Shown here piece by piece: positions 44,301-51,914 of a stretch of DNA of 64,000 nt (position 1 is its first letter; each line of letters begins with the position of its first letter). The notes under the pieces were generated by a model, which saw nothing but the letters and a program-made list of their open reading frames with translations, made no database searches and was not told where the DNA came from. Source of the stretch: CAVXZE01 sp964615365 (GTDB taxonomy: Bacteria > Myxococcota_A > UBA9160 > UBA6930). The DNA is taken from the NCBI GenBank assembly GCA_964615365.1, contig CAZTOU010000020.1:17725-81724 (forward strand), given 5' to 3'. A program made the translations under genes and the position numbers.

Positions 44301-46007
44301 GGCATACGATTGAAAGGGCGCTTCGACGGACACGCGCACGCGCGAGCGATCGAAGCCGAGCCAGGTCTCGAGAAGCACCGGATCCTCGAAGCTGACGAGC
44401 TCGAGCAGCTGCGCATTCGCCTCCGGACTGTCGCCGCGACGCTCGAATGCCGGGTCGTCGTCGTGGAGCAGCCGGTTCAGACGCTCGATCAGATCGAGAA
44501 AGCTGCTCGCGCGCCCCAGTCCGTCGATCTCGGAGAGCCGCCCGGAGAGGAGGGAGATCGCGTCGAGTGTCTCGGGGCTCTCGAGCCGGGTCGACGGCGG
44601 CAGCTCGATCTCGATCTCCAGATTGTCCGAACGGTGCAGGGACTGCTCCACGAAGCGGATCCAGCGGATCACCTGGCTTCGGTCCCCGTACATCTCGTAG
44701 CCGTCGGTGTCGACGCGGAGAAAGCCGAGCCAGCCGACGGCGCAGGCGACGAAGACGACTCCAGTGGCCACGAGAATCGGCGTCGCGCGGCGCTCCGCAC
44801 TACGCACGATCGCGTCGAGCGCGACCTCCCATCCCCGCGAGACGCGACCCGAGCTGTCGCCCTCCGCGGGAATCAACAGAATCAGCACCGGGAGCAGGGT
44901 GAAGGTGAGGATCAGACAGGCCAGCACGCCAAAGGCGGAGACGACGCCGAAGTGAACGAAGGTCTCTAGATCGCTGGTCGCGAAGGAAAGGAAGGCGCCA
45001 GCGGTGGTCAACGTCGTGATCAGGCAGGGCCTCGCGATGTCGCGGGTCGCCGAGAGCAGTGCCTTCCGCCGCCCCCGGCGCCCTCCCGGAACTCCTCGGT
45101 GGGACCTCTCCGCTGCGAAGCGAGAGAGCAGGTGGATCGCGTCGCAGACGCCCACCACCAGGATCAGGGGCGCCAGGGTCTGGAGAATGCTGTCCCGGGG
45201 CCAGTCGAGAGCACCCAGGAGCCCGAAGGTCCAGATCAGGGACGTGAGCACGGTCGCGAGGGAGGCGAGCACCCCTTGCCAGGAACGGGAGAGGGCGAAG
45301 ACGATCAGTGCGATGACGAACGCGGCGATTGGGGTGAGCGCCGAGGAGCTCTGGGAGAGCTCCCTCCCCGCCACCACGAACTCGACCGCGTGCCCCACCA
45401 GGTGAAACTCGAAGCCGGCGTCTTCGAAGGGAGCCAGCGCCTCGCGGATCGCCTCGACGACCAGGACGCTGGTCTCGCTCTCGGAGTCGACGGGCTGAAC
45501 CACGATCACGCCGGTTTCGCCGTCCGCGGACACCAGATTCCCGACCCAGAGCGGATCGCCCTGGGCTCGCTCGGCGAGCCGGCGCGCATCCGCCACCGGC
45601 TCACCGCGCTCGACGAAGTGGCGCACCTCGAACCCGTCGGGGGTCGGGACCAGAAGTGACGAGGAGGCGGGGCCGCGAACGTCGCGGATCACCGTCAGCG
45701 AGGCGAGGCGACGGGAGACCGCGTCCGCCATGCGAAGCGAGGCGGGATCGAAGATCGTCTCGCACCGCGGCGTCTGGCGGCAGCTCCAGACGATCTGCAC
45801 GGGAAAGCCGCCGCCGAATCGCTCGATGAATTCATCCAGAGCCTGGATCGAGGGATGCTCCGCTCCGACCAGGGGCCGGTAGCCGAACTCCGTCCGAAGC
45901 CTGGGAAGCTGCGCGGCGAAGGCTGCCGTCACCAGCGCGAGCAGGAGGATCACCCGGGCGGGATGCCCCAGCGAGATCGCGGTGAGCCTCGAGAGAGATG
46001 CGCCCAT
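41373..46007 (-). CDS. Fusion of RND/MMPL exporter and GAF-containing histidine kinase, 1544 aa
   Basis: One uninterrupted frame encodes two machines. Residues 1-770 are an MMPL/RND exporter: TM1 near 18-32, a periplasmic loop, then two six-TM bundles with proton-relay-type acidic residues in TM4 and TM10 (GVCDAIHLL, D289; IGVDDTVHLL, D679-D680). Residues 800-880 form a small periplasmic domain. Residues 880-1150 hold about seven further TM segments. Residues 1160-1310 resemble a GAF domain. The kinase core has phospho-acceptor H1336 (ALAHDVGKEL), N box (LSNLLDNALRAS), D box (IADRGPGM) and G2 box (GGCGIGLAICREIV). The gene lies seven bases after the receiver regulator and overlaps the LolA-like gene. 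It should both move a substrate and signal. Either half alone is ordinary; joined, I do not recognise it. Confidence 0.9.
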   Translation of the reverse strand: MGASLSRLTAISLGHPARVILLLALVTAAFAAQLPRLRTEFGYRPLVGAEHPSIQALDEFIERFGGGFPVQIVWSCRQTPRCETIFDPASLRMADAVSRRLASLTVIRDVRGPASSSLLVPTPDGFEVRHFVERGEPVADARRLAERAQGDPLWVGNLVSADGETGVIVVQPVDSESETSVLVVEAIREALAPFEDAGFEFHLVGHAVEFVVAGRELSQSSSALTPIAAFVIALIVFALSRSWQGVLASLATVLTSLIWTFGLLGALDWPRDSILQTLAPLILVVGVCDAIHLLSRFAAERSHRGVPGGRRGRRKALLSATRDIARPCLITTLTTAGAFLSFATSDLETFVHFGVVSAFGVLACLILTFTLLPVLILLIPAEGDSSGRVSRGWEVALDAIVRSAERRATPILVATGVVFVACAVGWLGFLRVDTDGYEMYGDRSQVIRWIRFVEQSLHRSDNLEIEIELPPSTRLESPETLDAISLLSGRLSEIDGLGRASSFLDLIERLNRLLHDDDPAFERRGDSPEANAQLLELVSFEDPVLLETWLGFDRSRVRVSVEAPFQSYASREAVLREVRREIARSLPADWSTVLTGQYAMGYDWVSDVQATQLRSFLTAFAVVLLLVAVHVRSLGWSLIAMIPTTLPVVVLLGSMGLLGLSLDVGRAMIAAVIIGIGVDDTVHLLSQFRSRRLAGATAPEAIRQALLFVGRPVITSSVALAVGFLSLMTSSWQTVSSFGFFVGIGILGALLADLFVFPALVVTVAARASGRGGGVRAGRAARRILGVGALFLPILVPLAVGAGLAAAPGERPLPACRMLANDRIVLLPAAGSSCPLQPFDQVRAVEPAGTALRVAIVRDVREEWVLVPVRLTSRGERLAELAAAAVMAAAMMVIPCLLLRRAAVPATRAFALLYSAIAGIAFCANCGVHSPWLDRLELAACTLAPAALAHLVLAFRGTQSVLRQAPGLALVPYLGAGLLFPVAWIAMERDGILWPPVCSLLLALTAGLWIVLLMSCVFALRESDVPFERARARLVLYGALLLPIAPALIVGDYPPSASQIASRYLLVSAALVPLPIGLAVSRYDLFDLGLDARLFAARFLFYAVAALAGTLALTLATLWLGGPAWIPGPVRLFALCLAVAAIIDALRWAVLGRLEALLSPGEERIRRVGEGFARRIAELHGEEEVGSLLGEALVRALAPRSACVFVSSESGWRPVYAFGSQAPLDRAVAESAAALASAGQTLCLASLPRPEGGVESHLVERGVAVVSPLRVRKHSIGLAVVGEEESGRTYTRRDLDFAARAASHAAIALANARLAEDLVAAERRVSTGRISVALAHDVGKELDWIRRLAKRLPGRITDRERVLRDIRTIRELSEELAVSVREFVLGAADAMIEESGFASVTGLLDRAIRSISRIHPGVRISQSLEPRAREVLVDRGLAPVLSNLLDNALRASPPLSSVHVFATTCGCRLRLSIADRGPGMSREERIRAFEPGFSTRRDDGGCGIGLAICREIVRGQGGSVELQQPDSGGTCAVVEVPFRSSRES

Positions 46008-46014
46008 TTCCGAG

Positions 46015-47247
46015 TCAGTACTCGCGGCGCAGCGGGAGGCCGTGCTTCTCGGCGAGGCGGTAGACGGCCGCCCGGCTCTTGCCGAGCCGTTCGGCTGCCC
46101 GCGTCACGTTCCCGCCGGTCGCCCGGAGCGTCTCGATCAAGGTCTCCCGCTCGATCATGCCGTGGCGTTCGCGAATCGCGGCGACGCTCTCCCTGACCTC
46201 GGCGAGGATCGCCACCAGGTCGTCGAGTCGGATCTCCTTGGACGGGCAGAAGGCAATCAGCTTCTCGAGGATTTCGGCGAGCTCCCGGACGTTGCCCGGC
46301 CAGTGCTCCGCCCGGAGACGCCGCTCGACTTGCGGCACCAGGCGAACCCCCGGCCGGCCCAGCGACTGCCCCAGGCGCTCGACGAGCGCCCTCGCCAGAA
46401 TCGGGATGTCCCCGGGACGCTCGCGAAGCGGTGGAAGCGAGATCTCGAAGCGAAGGAACCACTTGGCGAGCTGGGGATCGATCCGGCCCTCGTGCAGAGC
46501 CATCGCGAGAGGACGCGACAGCGAAGCGAGCAGGCGCAGCTTCGGAGACCCGATACGACCCCCCGCCGAGAGCCGCTCGAACCAGTAGCGCTGGGCATCC
46601 AGGGAGTAGAAATCCAGATTGTCCAGGTAGATGGTGACCGACTCGGGAAGCCGTCCCGTGGCGGTCCGGCCGCTCGAATCGACGCGGAGAAAATCCCCAG
46701 TGCGAGTCGCGCCGAGCTCGTGAAGCGCTCGGGCGACGGTATCGCGGCCGGTTCCCGGCTCGCCGCAGATCGACACCGGCTCGGCGAGTGTGGCCAGTCC
46801 CGCGATCCGCTCGCGCACTCTCTGGCAGGCGGGGCTCTCGCCCAGGAACCGCTCCGCAACCCGCGACGCCAGGTCGGGCGGAGTCACTCCCTCGAGCAGC
46901 CGGGAGGCCACCCCCACCAGCTCCTCCGCCTCGACGTCCGACGAAGCCACGAACTCGTCCGCGCCGCGTTTGAGCGCCGTCACCGCCGCGTCGATGCTGC
47001 CGTGGGCGGTGAAGACGACCACGGGGACCTCGGAGCGGGCGCGGATCCGGGTGAGGAGCTCGATCCCATCGCTGTTCGGCATCACCATGTCGGTGATCAC
47101 CAGATCCGGGGTGCGCGAGCAGAATCGCCTCCACCCGTGTGACCCGTCCTCGGCTTCGATCACCTCGAAGCCCGCATCCTCGAGCTCCGCGGCGAGCGCC
47201 CGGCGAGAGCTCCGCCGATCGTCGACCACGAGAACACTACTCCGCAT
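46015..47247 (-). CDS. Response regulator with intact receiver, degenerate AAA+ and Fis HTH, 410 aa
   Basis: NtrC-like architecture but with an unusual split of function. The receiver is intact: DD at 9-10, phospho-acceptor D53 (ITDMVMPNSDG), T80 and K93. The central AAA+ domain is degenerate: Walker A reads GEPGTGRD (162-169, Lys replaced by Arg), and Walker B reads IYLDN (Glu replaced by Asn). The stretch between them is only about 35 residues instead of about 65, deleting the GAFTGA loop entirely. A C-terminal Fis HTH is present (TGGNVTRAAERLGKSRAAVYRLAEK). It therefore should sense phosphate and bind DNA but not remodel sigma-54 alone. First gene of the operon; the RND-kinase follows after seven bases. 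Confidence 0.93.
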   Translation of the reverse strand: MRSSVLVVDDRRSSRRALAAELEDAGFEVIEAEDGSHGWRRFCSRTPDLVITDMVMPNSDGIELLTRIRARSEVPVVVFTAHGSIDAAVTALKRGADEFVASSDVEAEELVGVASRLLEGVTPPDLASRVAERFLGESPACQRVRERIAGLATLAEPVSICGEPGTGRDTVARALHELGATRTGDFLRVDSSGRTATGRLPESVTIYLDNLDFYSLDAQRYWFERLSAGGRIGSPKLRLLASLSRPLAMALHEGRIDPQLAKWFLRFEISLPPLRERPGDIPILARALVERLGQSLGRPGVRLVPQVERRLRAEHWPGNVRELAEILEKLIAFCPSKEIRLDDLVAILAEVRESVAAIRERHGMIERETLIETLRATGGNVTRAAERLGKSRAAVYRLAEKHGLPLRREY

Positions 47248-47477
47248 CCGGCTCCGGCCCCTGCTTCAGTTCTGCTCAGTCCCCCCCCGCTCCCGATGAG
47301 CCGATTCCACACCGGAGAGGCGGCCCGATTCAACCGCCGGGTCGATTGCTGAGGAACTGCTGAAGTTTCAGGGCCAGAGGGAGGAGGTGTGCAGAAACGT
47401 CCGGAACCGCCCGTTCCTGAGCCGCGTGAAGCCCGCCTCGTGGTGATAGGCTGCCGTCCCTCACCAGGAGAGATGCC

Positions 47478-47552
47478 ATGACCCGAATCACCACGCTCGC
47501 CCTCACCACCGCACTGCTGCTGGCCGCCCTGCTCCTGGCCGCCTGCCCCTAG
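47478..47552 (+). CDS. Tiny lipoprotein, 24 aa
   Basis: ATG at 47478 follows AGGAGAG at five bases. The 24-residue product is almost entirely a lipoprotein signal peptide (MTRITTLALTTALLLAALLL) with lipobox LAAC, then one Pro and a TAG stop. After cleavage by LspA, a mature two-residue lipopeptide (Cys-Pro) would remain. Entericidin-type peptides are also very short lipoproteins, but this is shorter. It lies in a 760-base gene-poor gap between the RND-kinase operon and nuoB. It could be a functional micro-lipoprotein, a decayed lipoprotein, or chance; the well-placed RBS and lipobox favour real translation. Confidence 0.5.
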   Translation: MTRITTLALTTALLLAALLLAACP

Positions 47553-48005
47553 GCACCTGGCTCAACAGACCCAGGACCGGGCACCAGAGATCGAGAGCCA
47601 GCTCGACGCGTGGGGAGGGACCAGTCCCCATGCCAGCCCAGAGATTCTCGCGGGGACTGTGAAGCAGTTCACGGCGGTGCCCGGGTGGCTCGCGTAGGCT
47701 CCTGCGAGAGGATGGAAGAGCCATGATTACGACAAAGTACAGAAACCGTCCGGTGTGGGTCTTCGAGACGTTGCGAGCCATCGTCCGTCCGACTCACTCG
47801 AAGCCGGGAACGAGCGGAGATCACGACTATACGGCCGCGCTGGAAAGGGCCGGGCAAAGGCACAGGTTGCGACCTGCAGCATCGCGCTGGCGTGCCAACG
47901 CCCCCCCCCCGCCCAGAACGCTCAGCGTGTGATGCGAAGCTCTCCTTGACCACCGTGACCGGCGTGGAATATCGCGCTCGATCCCCGGCGTGGAGGAGAT
48001 TCGAG
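47553..48005. other. Intergenic region with a nine-pair hairpin
   Basis: 453 bases after the tiny lipoprotein gene. The arms at 47608-47616 and 47625-47633 pair over nine positions (one G-U) around an eight-base loop, 56 bases past the TAG, a possible terminator. An ATG at 47723 with an upstream purine-rich stretch opens a 69-codon frame, but its product has no recognisable feature. A run of nine C lies near 47905. Confidence 0.4.
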
Positions 48006-48197
48006 GTGAGCGGGAAGCCGCGAGATACGGTGTTACTCAGTGTTTGCGCCTGGTGTGACAGCGTCTTGGCGACTCCGGGCACCGCTCGGACGCGGACGGA
48101 TGGGGAGGCTCTGACCACGCACGGACTCTGCGCCGACTGTCTGCGGCGCCTTCGACCTCAGCCGAATCCGCGGCGTGCTGCCGCCACCGTTCGCTGA
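48006..48197 (+). CDS. Small CxxC-CxxC (zinc-ribbon-like) protein, 63 aa
   Basis: GTG at 48006 is preceded by GGAGGAG at seven bases. The product has two pairs of cysteines, CAWC at residues 14-17 and C-A-D-C near 43-46, the second within THGLCADCLRRL. This C-x2-C ... H-G-x-C-x-x-C pattern is the one seen in the short Cys-rich tail of many PAS or receiver-linked signalling proteins and suggests a metal-binding ribbon. It has no signal peptide or membrane segment and ends in a basic tail. It is not in the usual set of annotated genes because the frame is open only modestly upstream. Function unknown. Confidence 0.55.
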   Translation: MSGKPRDTVLLSVCAWCDSVLATPGTARTRTDGEALTTHGLCADCLRRLRPQPNPRRAAATVR

Positions 48198-48322
48198 TCC
48201 TAGAGGGAGCGGAACACTCTGGAGCGCCGGCTTTCCCAGGCAACAGAGAAGGGGAGTGCCCCAAGTAGTCCCCTTCCCAGCGACAGACACTTCCAAGTTT
48301 CAAACCAAACGACCACCCCTGC

Positions 48323-48335
48323 TGAACAGCGTTCA
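48323..48335. promoter_or_regulatory. TGAAC-N3-GTTCA palindrome upstream of nuoB
   Basis: TGAAC (48323-48327), AGC, GTTCA (48331-48335), 63 bases before the nuoB ATG. Half-sites and spacing equal those at 19774-19786; the shared context is CTGCTGAAC. A possible common operator. Confidence 0.35.
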
Positions 48336-48397
48336 CCTGACTGGAAGCCGAATTTGATTCGCCCAATGGCAGCGGCGGGGCGTATGCTGGGGCAAGC

Positions 48398-48964
48398 ATG
48401 GGCCAGGCAACCGAACGCACCGCCCGCATGCTGGACGTCCTGCGTCAAGGGAACGAACTGTTCCTGACCACCCGTGTCGACGCCGTCTTCAACTGGGCGC
48501 GGAAATACTCCATGTTCGCCTATCCCTTCAACACGGCCTGCTGCGCCATGGAGTTTATGTCTGCGTGGGGACCTCGTTACGACGTCTCCCGCTTCGGGTG
48601 GGAGATTCCTCGCGCCTCACCGCGTCAGGCGGATCTCCTCTGGGTGGTCGGCACGATCACACACCGCCAGGCTCCAATACTCAAAAAGGTGTATGACCAG
48701 ATGACAGAGCCCAAGTGGGTGGCTGCCTTCGGCGCGTGCACGTGCTCCGGCGGTCCCTACAACAACTACGCCACCGTGCAGGGGATCGACACGATCATCC
48801 CCGTCGACGTCTACATTCCCGGCTGCCCGCCGCGCCCGGAGGCTGTCCTCGACGGCGTCATGAAGCTCCAGGCCCGGGTGCAGGCGGAGAAGGTCCCAGT
48901 CGCGGGACGCCACCGGGAGACCGAGGACCTGCCCCTTCCGGTGGTCGAGAAGCCCATCCCCTGA
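48398..48964 (+). CDS. nuoB: NADH-quinone oxidoreductase subunit B, 188 aa
   Basis: Peripheral-arm subunit of complex I that holds terminal cluster N2 next to the quinone. The ligand cysteines are all present: tandem C48-C49 (NTACCAMEF), C114 (FGACTCSGG) and C143 (IPGCPPRPEAV), with the diagnostic RASPRQADLLWVVGTITHRQAPILKKVYDQM between. Note that PPRPE replaces the common PPTAE, typical of some delta-proteobacterial and cyanobacterial-like sets. The start at 48398 (MGQATERTARML) has only weak RBS support. NuoH follows 44 bases downstream; nuoA, C, D and others are not adjacent. Confidence 0.95.
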   Translation: MGQATERTARMLDVLRQGNELFLTTRVDAVFNWARKYSMFAYPFNTACCAMEFMSAWGPRYDVSRFGWEIPRASPRQADLLWVVGTITHRQAPILKKVYDQMTEPKWVAAFGACTCSGGPYNNYATVQGIDTIIPVDVYIPGCPPRPEAVLDGVMKLQARVQAEKVPVAGRHRETEDLPLPVVEKPIP

Positions 48965-49008
48965 AGGTGGCCTGGCAGGTCACGCCGGACGGGACGGAAA
49001 GCTGAGCG

Positions 49009-50160
49009 ATGCTGGTAGTCATCATCATGCTGCTGTTCATCTTCCTCGTGATCATGGCGGCATTCCTGCCCATCATCATCTGGGTGGAGCGGAAGCAGAG
49101 CGCGGTGATGCAGGACCGCGTCGGCCCCAACCGCGCCCACATTCTCGACATCCGGATCCTCGGGCTCTTCCATCCCATCGCGGACGCTCTCAAGCTCCTC
49201 ATCAAGGAAGATTTCGTTCCCCGAGGCGCCAACCCAGTACTGCACCTGCTCGCGCCGGTCATCGCCATGGTCCCCGCCGTCATGGCCATAGCCGTGATCC
49301 CCTACGGGGGGGTCTACCGCTTCGGTGACCTGGAGCTCAACCTGGTGGTCGCCGACATCGACTGGGGGATGCTCTACATCTTCGCGGTTGGGTCGCTCGC
49401 GACCTACGGCGCGGTGATCGCCGGGTGGGCCAGCAACAACAACTGGTCGCTTCTCGGTGCCATGCGCGCCTCGTCGCAGATGATCTCCTACGAGGTCACG
49501 ATGGGACTCGCCGTGGTCGGCATCTTCATGGTCTACGGCACCCTGCGGCTCCCCGAGATGGCGGCCTTCCAGGACCAGACCTTCCGCCTGCTGGGATTCG
49601 TCGAGCTCCTGGGGATGATCGATACGCTTCCCGTCTGGCTCGACTGGATCCGGCTCCCGATGTGGGGGATCTTCCTCCAGCCTCTGGGCTTCATTCTCTT
49701 CCTCACCTGCATCATGGCCGAGAACAAGCGGCCGCCCTTCGACGCACCGGAAGGGGAATCCGAGATCGTCTCCGGCTACCACCTCGAGTACTCGGGCTTC
49801 CGCTTCGGCCTCTTCTACATGTCGGAGTTCCTCGAGATTCCCGTGATCGGGATGATCGTGACGACTCTGTTCCTGGGCGGCTGGTCGATTCCGTTCCTCT
49901 CCCAGGAGACCATCGTCGGCGTCGCCACCCCGCTCTTCGGCGAGGGATTCGGCACCGCCATCTGCCTGGCCCTCCACGTGGGGAGCTTCCTCGCGAAGGT
50001 CATCTTCATGATCTGGCTGCAGCTCGCGATCCGGTGGACGCTGCCGCGCTTCCGCTACGACCAGATCATGGATCTCTGCTGGAAGATGATCCTGCCGCTC
50101 TCGATCGCGAACATCCTCGTCACCGGCGCGGTGGTCCTGTGGATCCGGGGCCTCCAATGA
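49009..50160 (+). CDS. nuoH: NADH-quinone oxidoreductase subunit H, 383 aa
   Basis: Membrane subunit of complex I that forms the quinone entry and first proton path. Eight or nine TM helices with the conserved cytoplasmic loops: WVERKQSAVMQDRVGPNRAH, ADALKLLIKEDFVP, AMRASSQMISYEVTMGL and the hallmark AENKRPPFDAPEGESEIVSGYHLEYSG. It ends RYDQIMDLCWKMILPLSIANIL, the normal NuoH C-terminus. The ATG at 49009 is 44 bases after nuoB. Its stop overlaps an ATG (ATGA) opening what looks like the stub of a further gene, after which unrelated DNA begins. Confidence 0.96.
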   Translation: MLVVIIMLLFIFLVIMAAFLPIIIWVERKQSAVMQDRVGPNRAHILDIRILGLFHPIADALKLLIKEDFVPRGANPVLHLLAPVIAMVPAVMAIAVIPYGGVYRFGDLELNLVVADIDWGMLYIFAVGSLATYGAVIAGWASNNNWSLLGAMRASSQMISYEVTMGLAVVGIFMVYGTLRLPEMAAFQDQTFRLLGFVELLGMIDTLPVWLDWIRLPMWGIFLQPLGFILFLTCIMAENKRPPFDAPEGESEIVSGYHLEYSGFRFGLFYMSEFLEIPVIGMIVTTLFLGGWSIPFLSQETIVGVATPLFGEGFGTAICLALHVGSFLAKVIFMIWLQLAIRWTLPRFRYDQIMDLCWKMILPLSIANILVTGAVVLWIRGLQ

Positions 50161-50210
50161 GTCTGCCGTTCTTCCGTATCGCCTGGCCAACTACCGCGGC
50201 CCCGCTGTAG
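50157..50210 (+). pseudogene. Stub of a gene coupled to nuoH
   Basis: An ATG overlaps the nuoH stop as ATGA, the usual junction in nuo operons, and opens MSLPFFRIAWPTTAAPL before a TAG at 50208. The first residues could be the start of another complex I subunit, but only about a dozen codons survive. The next gene, an amidohydrolase, is unrelated to respiration. This marks a rearrangement or deletion breakpoint near 50195, or a chance ATG. Confidence 0.4.
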
Positions 50211-50267
50211 TATCGGCGGAGCAGTGCCGACGCAACTGCGGAGGCATCCGCATCGGGAGGCCGTGCC

Positions 50268-51914
50268 GTGTCCGCAACAACCAGTGCCGATCAGAGGGGC
50301 TCCAAGGATTCCTCGACCTACGCCTTGCTCACGAACGGGCTGATCGTCGACGGGACGGGTCGGAAGGCGTACCCCGGGGATCTGCTCATCAAGGGAGCGA
50401 AGATCGAGCAGGTTTCACGGAATCCGATCGAGATCGGCTGCGAGACGATGGATTGCAGAGGTCTGGTCATCGCGCCAGGCTTCATCGACGCGCATTCCCA
50501 CATGGATTGGATCGCGCCGATGGAGGGCGCCGAGGAACTCAAGAGCCCGTTCATCGCGCAGGGCTGCACCACCTTCGTCACGGGGAACTGCGGGTTCAGT
50601 CCCGGCGGCTTTCGCAGGAACAGCGAGTACAAGGGCATGATCCAGCTCGGGGCGGGTCGGGGGTTCGACATCAGCTGGGACACCATGGAGGGCTATTTCG
50701 AGCATCTGGATCGGGCGGAGCTGAGCCACAACATCGTCCACCTGGCCGGCCACGGGACCACGCAGATCTCGATGCGTGGAATGGACCCGAGCCCGCTGGA
50801 TGAGAGTGAGCTCACGGAGTTGCTCGCTCTGCTCGAAGAGGCGATGGACCAGGGGGCGCGGGGCGTGTCGTTCGGGCTCGGATACGAGCCGGGAATGTTC
50901 CTTTCTAAGGAGGACGTCGGGAAGATCGCGCGGCTGGTGAAGAAGAAGGAGAAGATCATCACGGTCCACGGCCGCGCCTACTCGTTCATGTCCGCTTTCT
51001 ACGAAGAACGGGGTGGCACTCCTCACAACGTGCTCTCACTCGAAGAGATGATCGACGTAGCGCGGGACACGGGTGTGCGCCTTCAGTATTCGCACCTGAT
51101 GTTCGCCGGCACGAAGACGCACCCCACCTACGCGCAATGTCTCGAGGTGATGGATCGAGCCATTTCCGAAGGTGTCGACGTCATGATCGATACCTACCCC
51201 TACCACTGCGGGAACTCGATCATCAACGTGGTGCTGCCGCCGTGGTTCCTGGCCAATATTCCGGCCAACTACAGCGACAGCCAGGCTCTGGCCAGGCTGG
51301 AACGCGGTCTGGACAACATGTCCCGGAACGTGGGCTTCGGCTATGAAGACGTCCAGTTGACCTTTGCAGGTCATCCCGATTTCAATCCGTTCAACGGCAT
51401 GTTCATCAACGAGATCGCTGGCGAACTGGACATGCCACCCGCGAGAGTCGTGGTAGTGCTCTCAGAGAAGACGAACGGACGAGCGCGGATACTGAATCAC
51501 AACTACAGCAACATGGAGATCATAGACGCGCTGATCTCCCATCCGGCCTGCCTGTTCATGACCGACTCGGTGGTGTCGGCCGAGGGCGTCCAGAATCCCG
51601 CTTCCTTCGGCGCCTTCCCCTTGCTGCTGCAATACGCTCGCGATCGAAAGCTGGTATCTCTCGAGGAGAGCGTGCGCAAGATGACGGGGGCATCGGCCGA
51701 GCGCCTCGACGTGAAGGACCGGGGCTTGCTGAGACCCGGTCTGGCCGCAGACATCACCGTCTTCGACTGGGAGAACGTCAAGGACAACAACACCGTGGCC
51801 GAGACGAACATGGCGCCAACCGGGATCGAGGCCGTGTTCATCAACGGCAAGCAGGTCAAGAAGGACGGCGTGGTCGATGGCTCGGCCAATGCGGGAGTCG
51901 TGGTGTCTGCGTGA
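50268..51914 (+). CDS. N-acyl-D-amino-acid deacylase / D-aminoacylase-type amidohydrolase, 548 aa
   Basis: Zinc-dependent amidohydrolase that releases D-amino acids from N-acyl derivatives, by family. Metal-binding motif GFIDAHSHMDW near residue 75 (H-x-H), ITVHGRAYS, the second metal segment with RLQYSHLMFAG, and the C-terminal DRGLLRPGLAADITVFDWENV with NGKQVKKDG match the D-aminoacylase group. The start GTG at 50268 has CGGGAGG upstream. The protein is cytoplasmic. It overlaps the start of a GPH-type transporter by GTGA, so uptake and hydrolysis of one substrate are probably coupled. Local base composition looks slightly less GC-rich than its neighbours. Confidence 0.85.
   Translation: MSATTSADQRGSKDSSTYALLTNGLIVDGTGRKAYPGDLLIKGAKIEQVSRNPIEIGCETMDCRGLVIAPGFIDAHSHMDWIAPMEGAEELKSPFIAQGCTTFVTGNCGFSPGGFRRNSEYKGMIQLGAGRGFDISWDTMEGYFEHLDRAELSHNIVHLAGHGTTQISMRGMDPSPLDESELTELLALLEEAMDQGARGVSFGLGYEPGMFLSKEDVGKIARLVKKKEKIITVHGRAYSFMSAFYEERGGTPHNVLSLEEMIDVARDTGVRLQYSHLMFAGTKTHPTYAQCLEVMDRAISEGVDVMIDTYPYHCGNSIINVVLPPWFLANIPANYSDSQALARLERGLDNMSRNVGFGYEDVQLTFAGHPDFNPFNGMFINEIAGELDMPPARVVVVLSEKTNGRARILNHNYSNMEIIDALISHPACLFMTDSVVSAEGVQNPASFGAFPLLLQYARDRKLVSLEESVRKMTGASAERLDVKDRGLLRPGLAADITVFDWENVKDNNTVAETNMAPTGIEAVFINGKQVKKDGVVDGSANAGVVVSA

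Noticed and set aside
46008..47300. Sigma-54 (-24/-12) promoter before the RND-kinase operon
   Set aside because: I looked for TGGCAC-N5-TTGC with correct GG-GC spacing upstream of 47247 and in the 40423-40533 gap and found none convincing.
47723..47932. 69-codon ORF after a purine-rich RBS-like stretch
   Set aside because: Product has no recognisable feature and ends in a C-run-encoded proline tract; probably chance.
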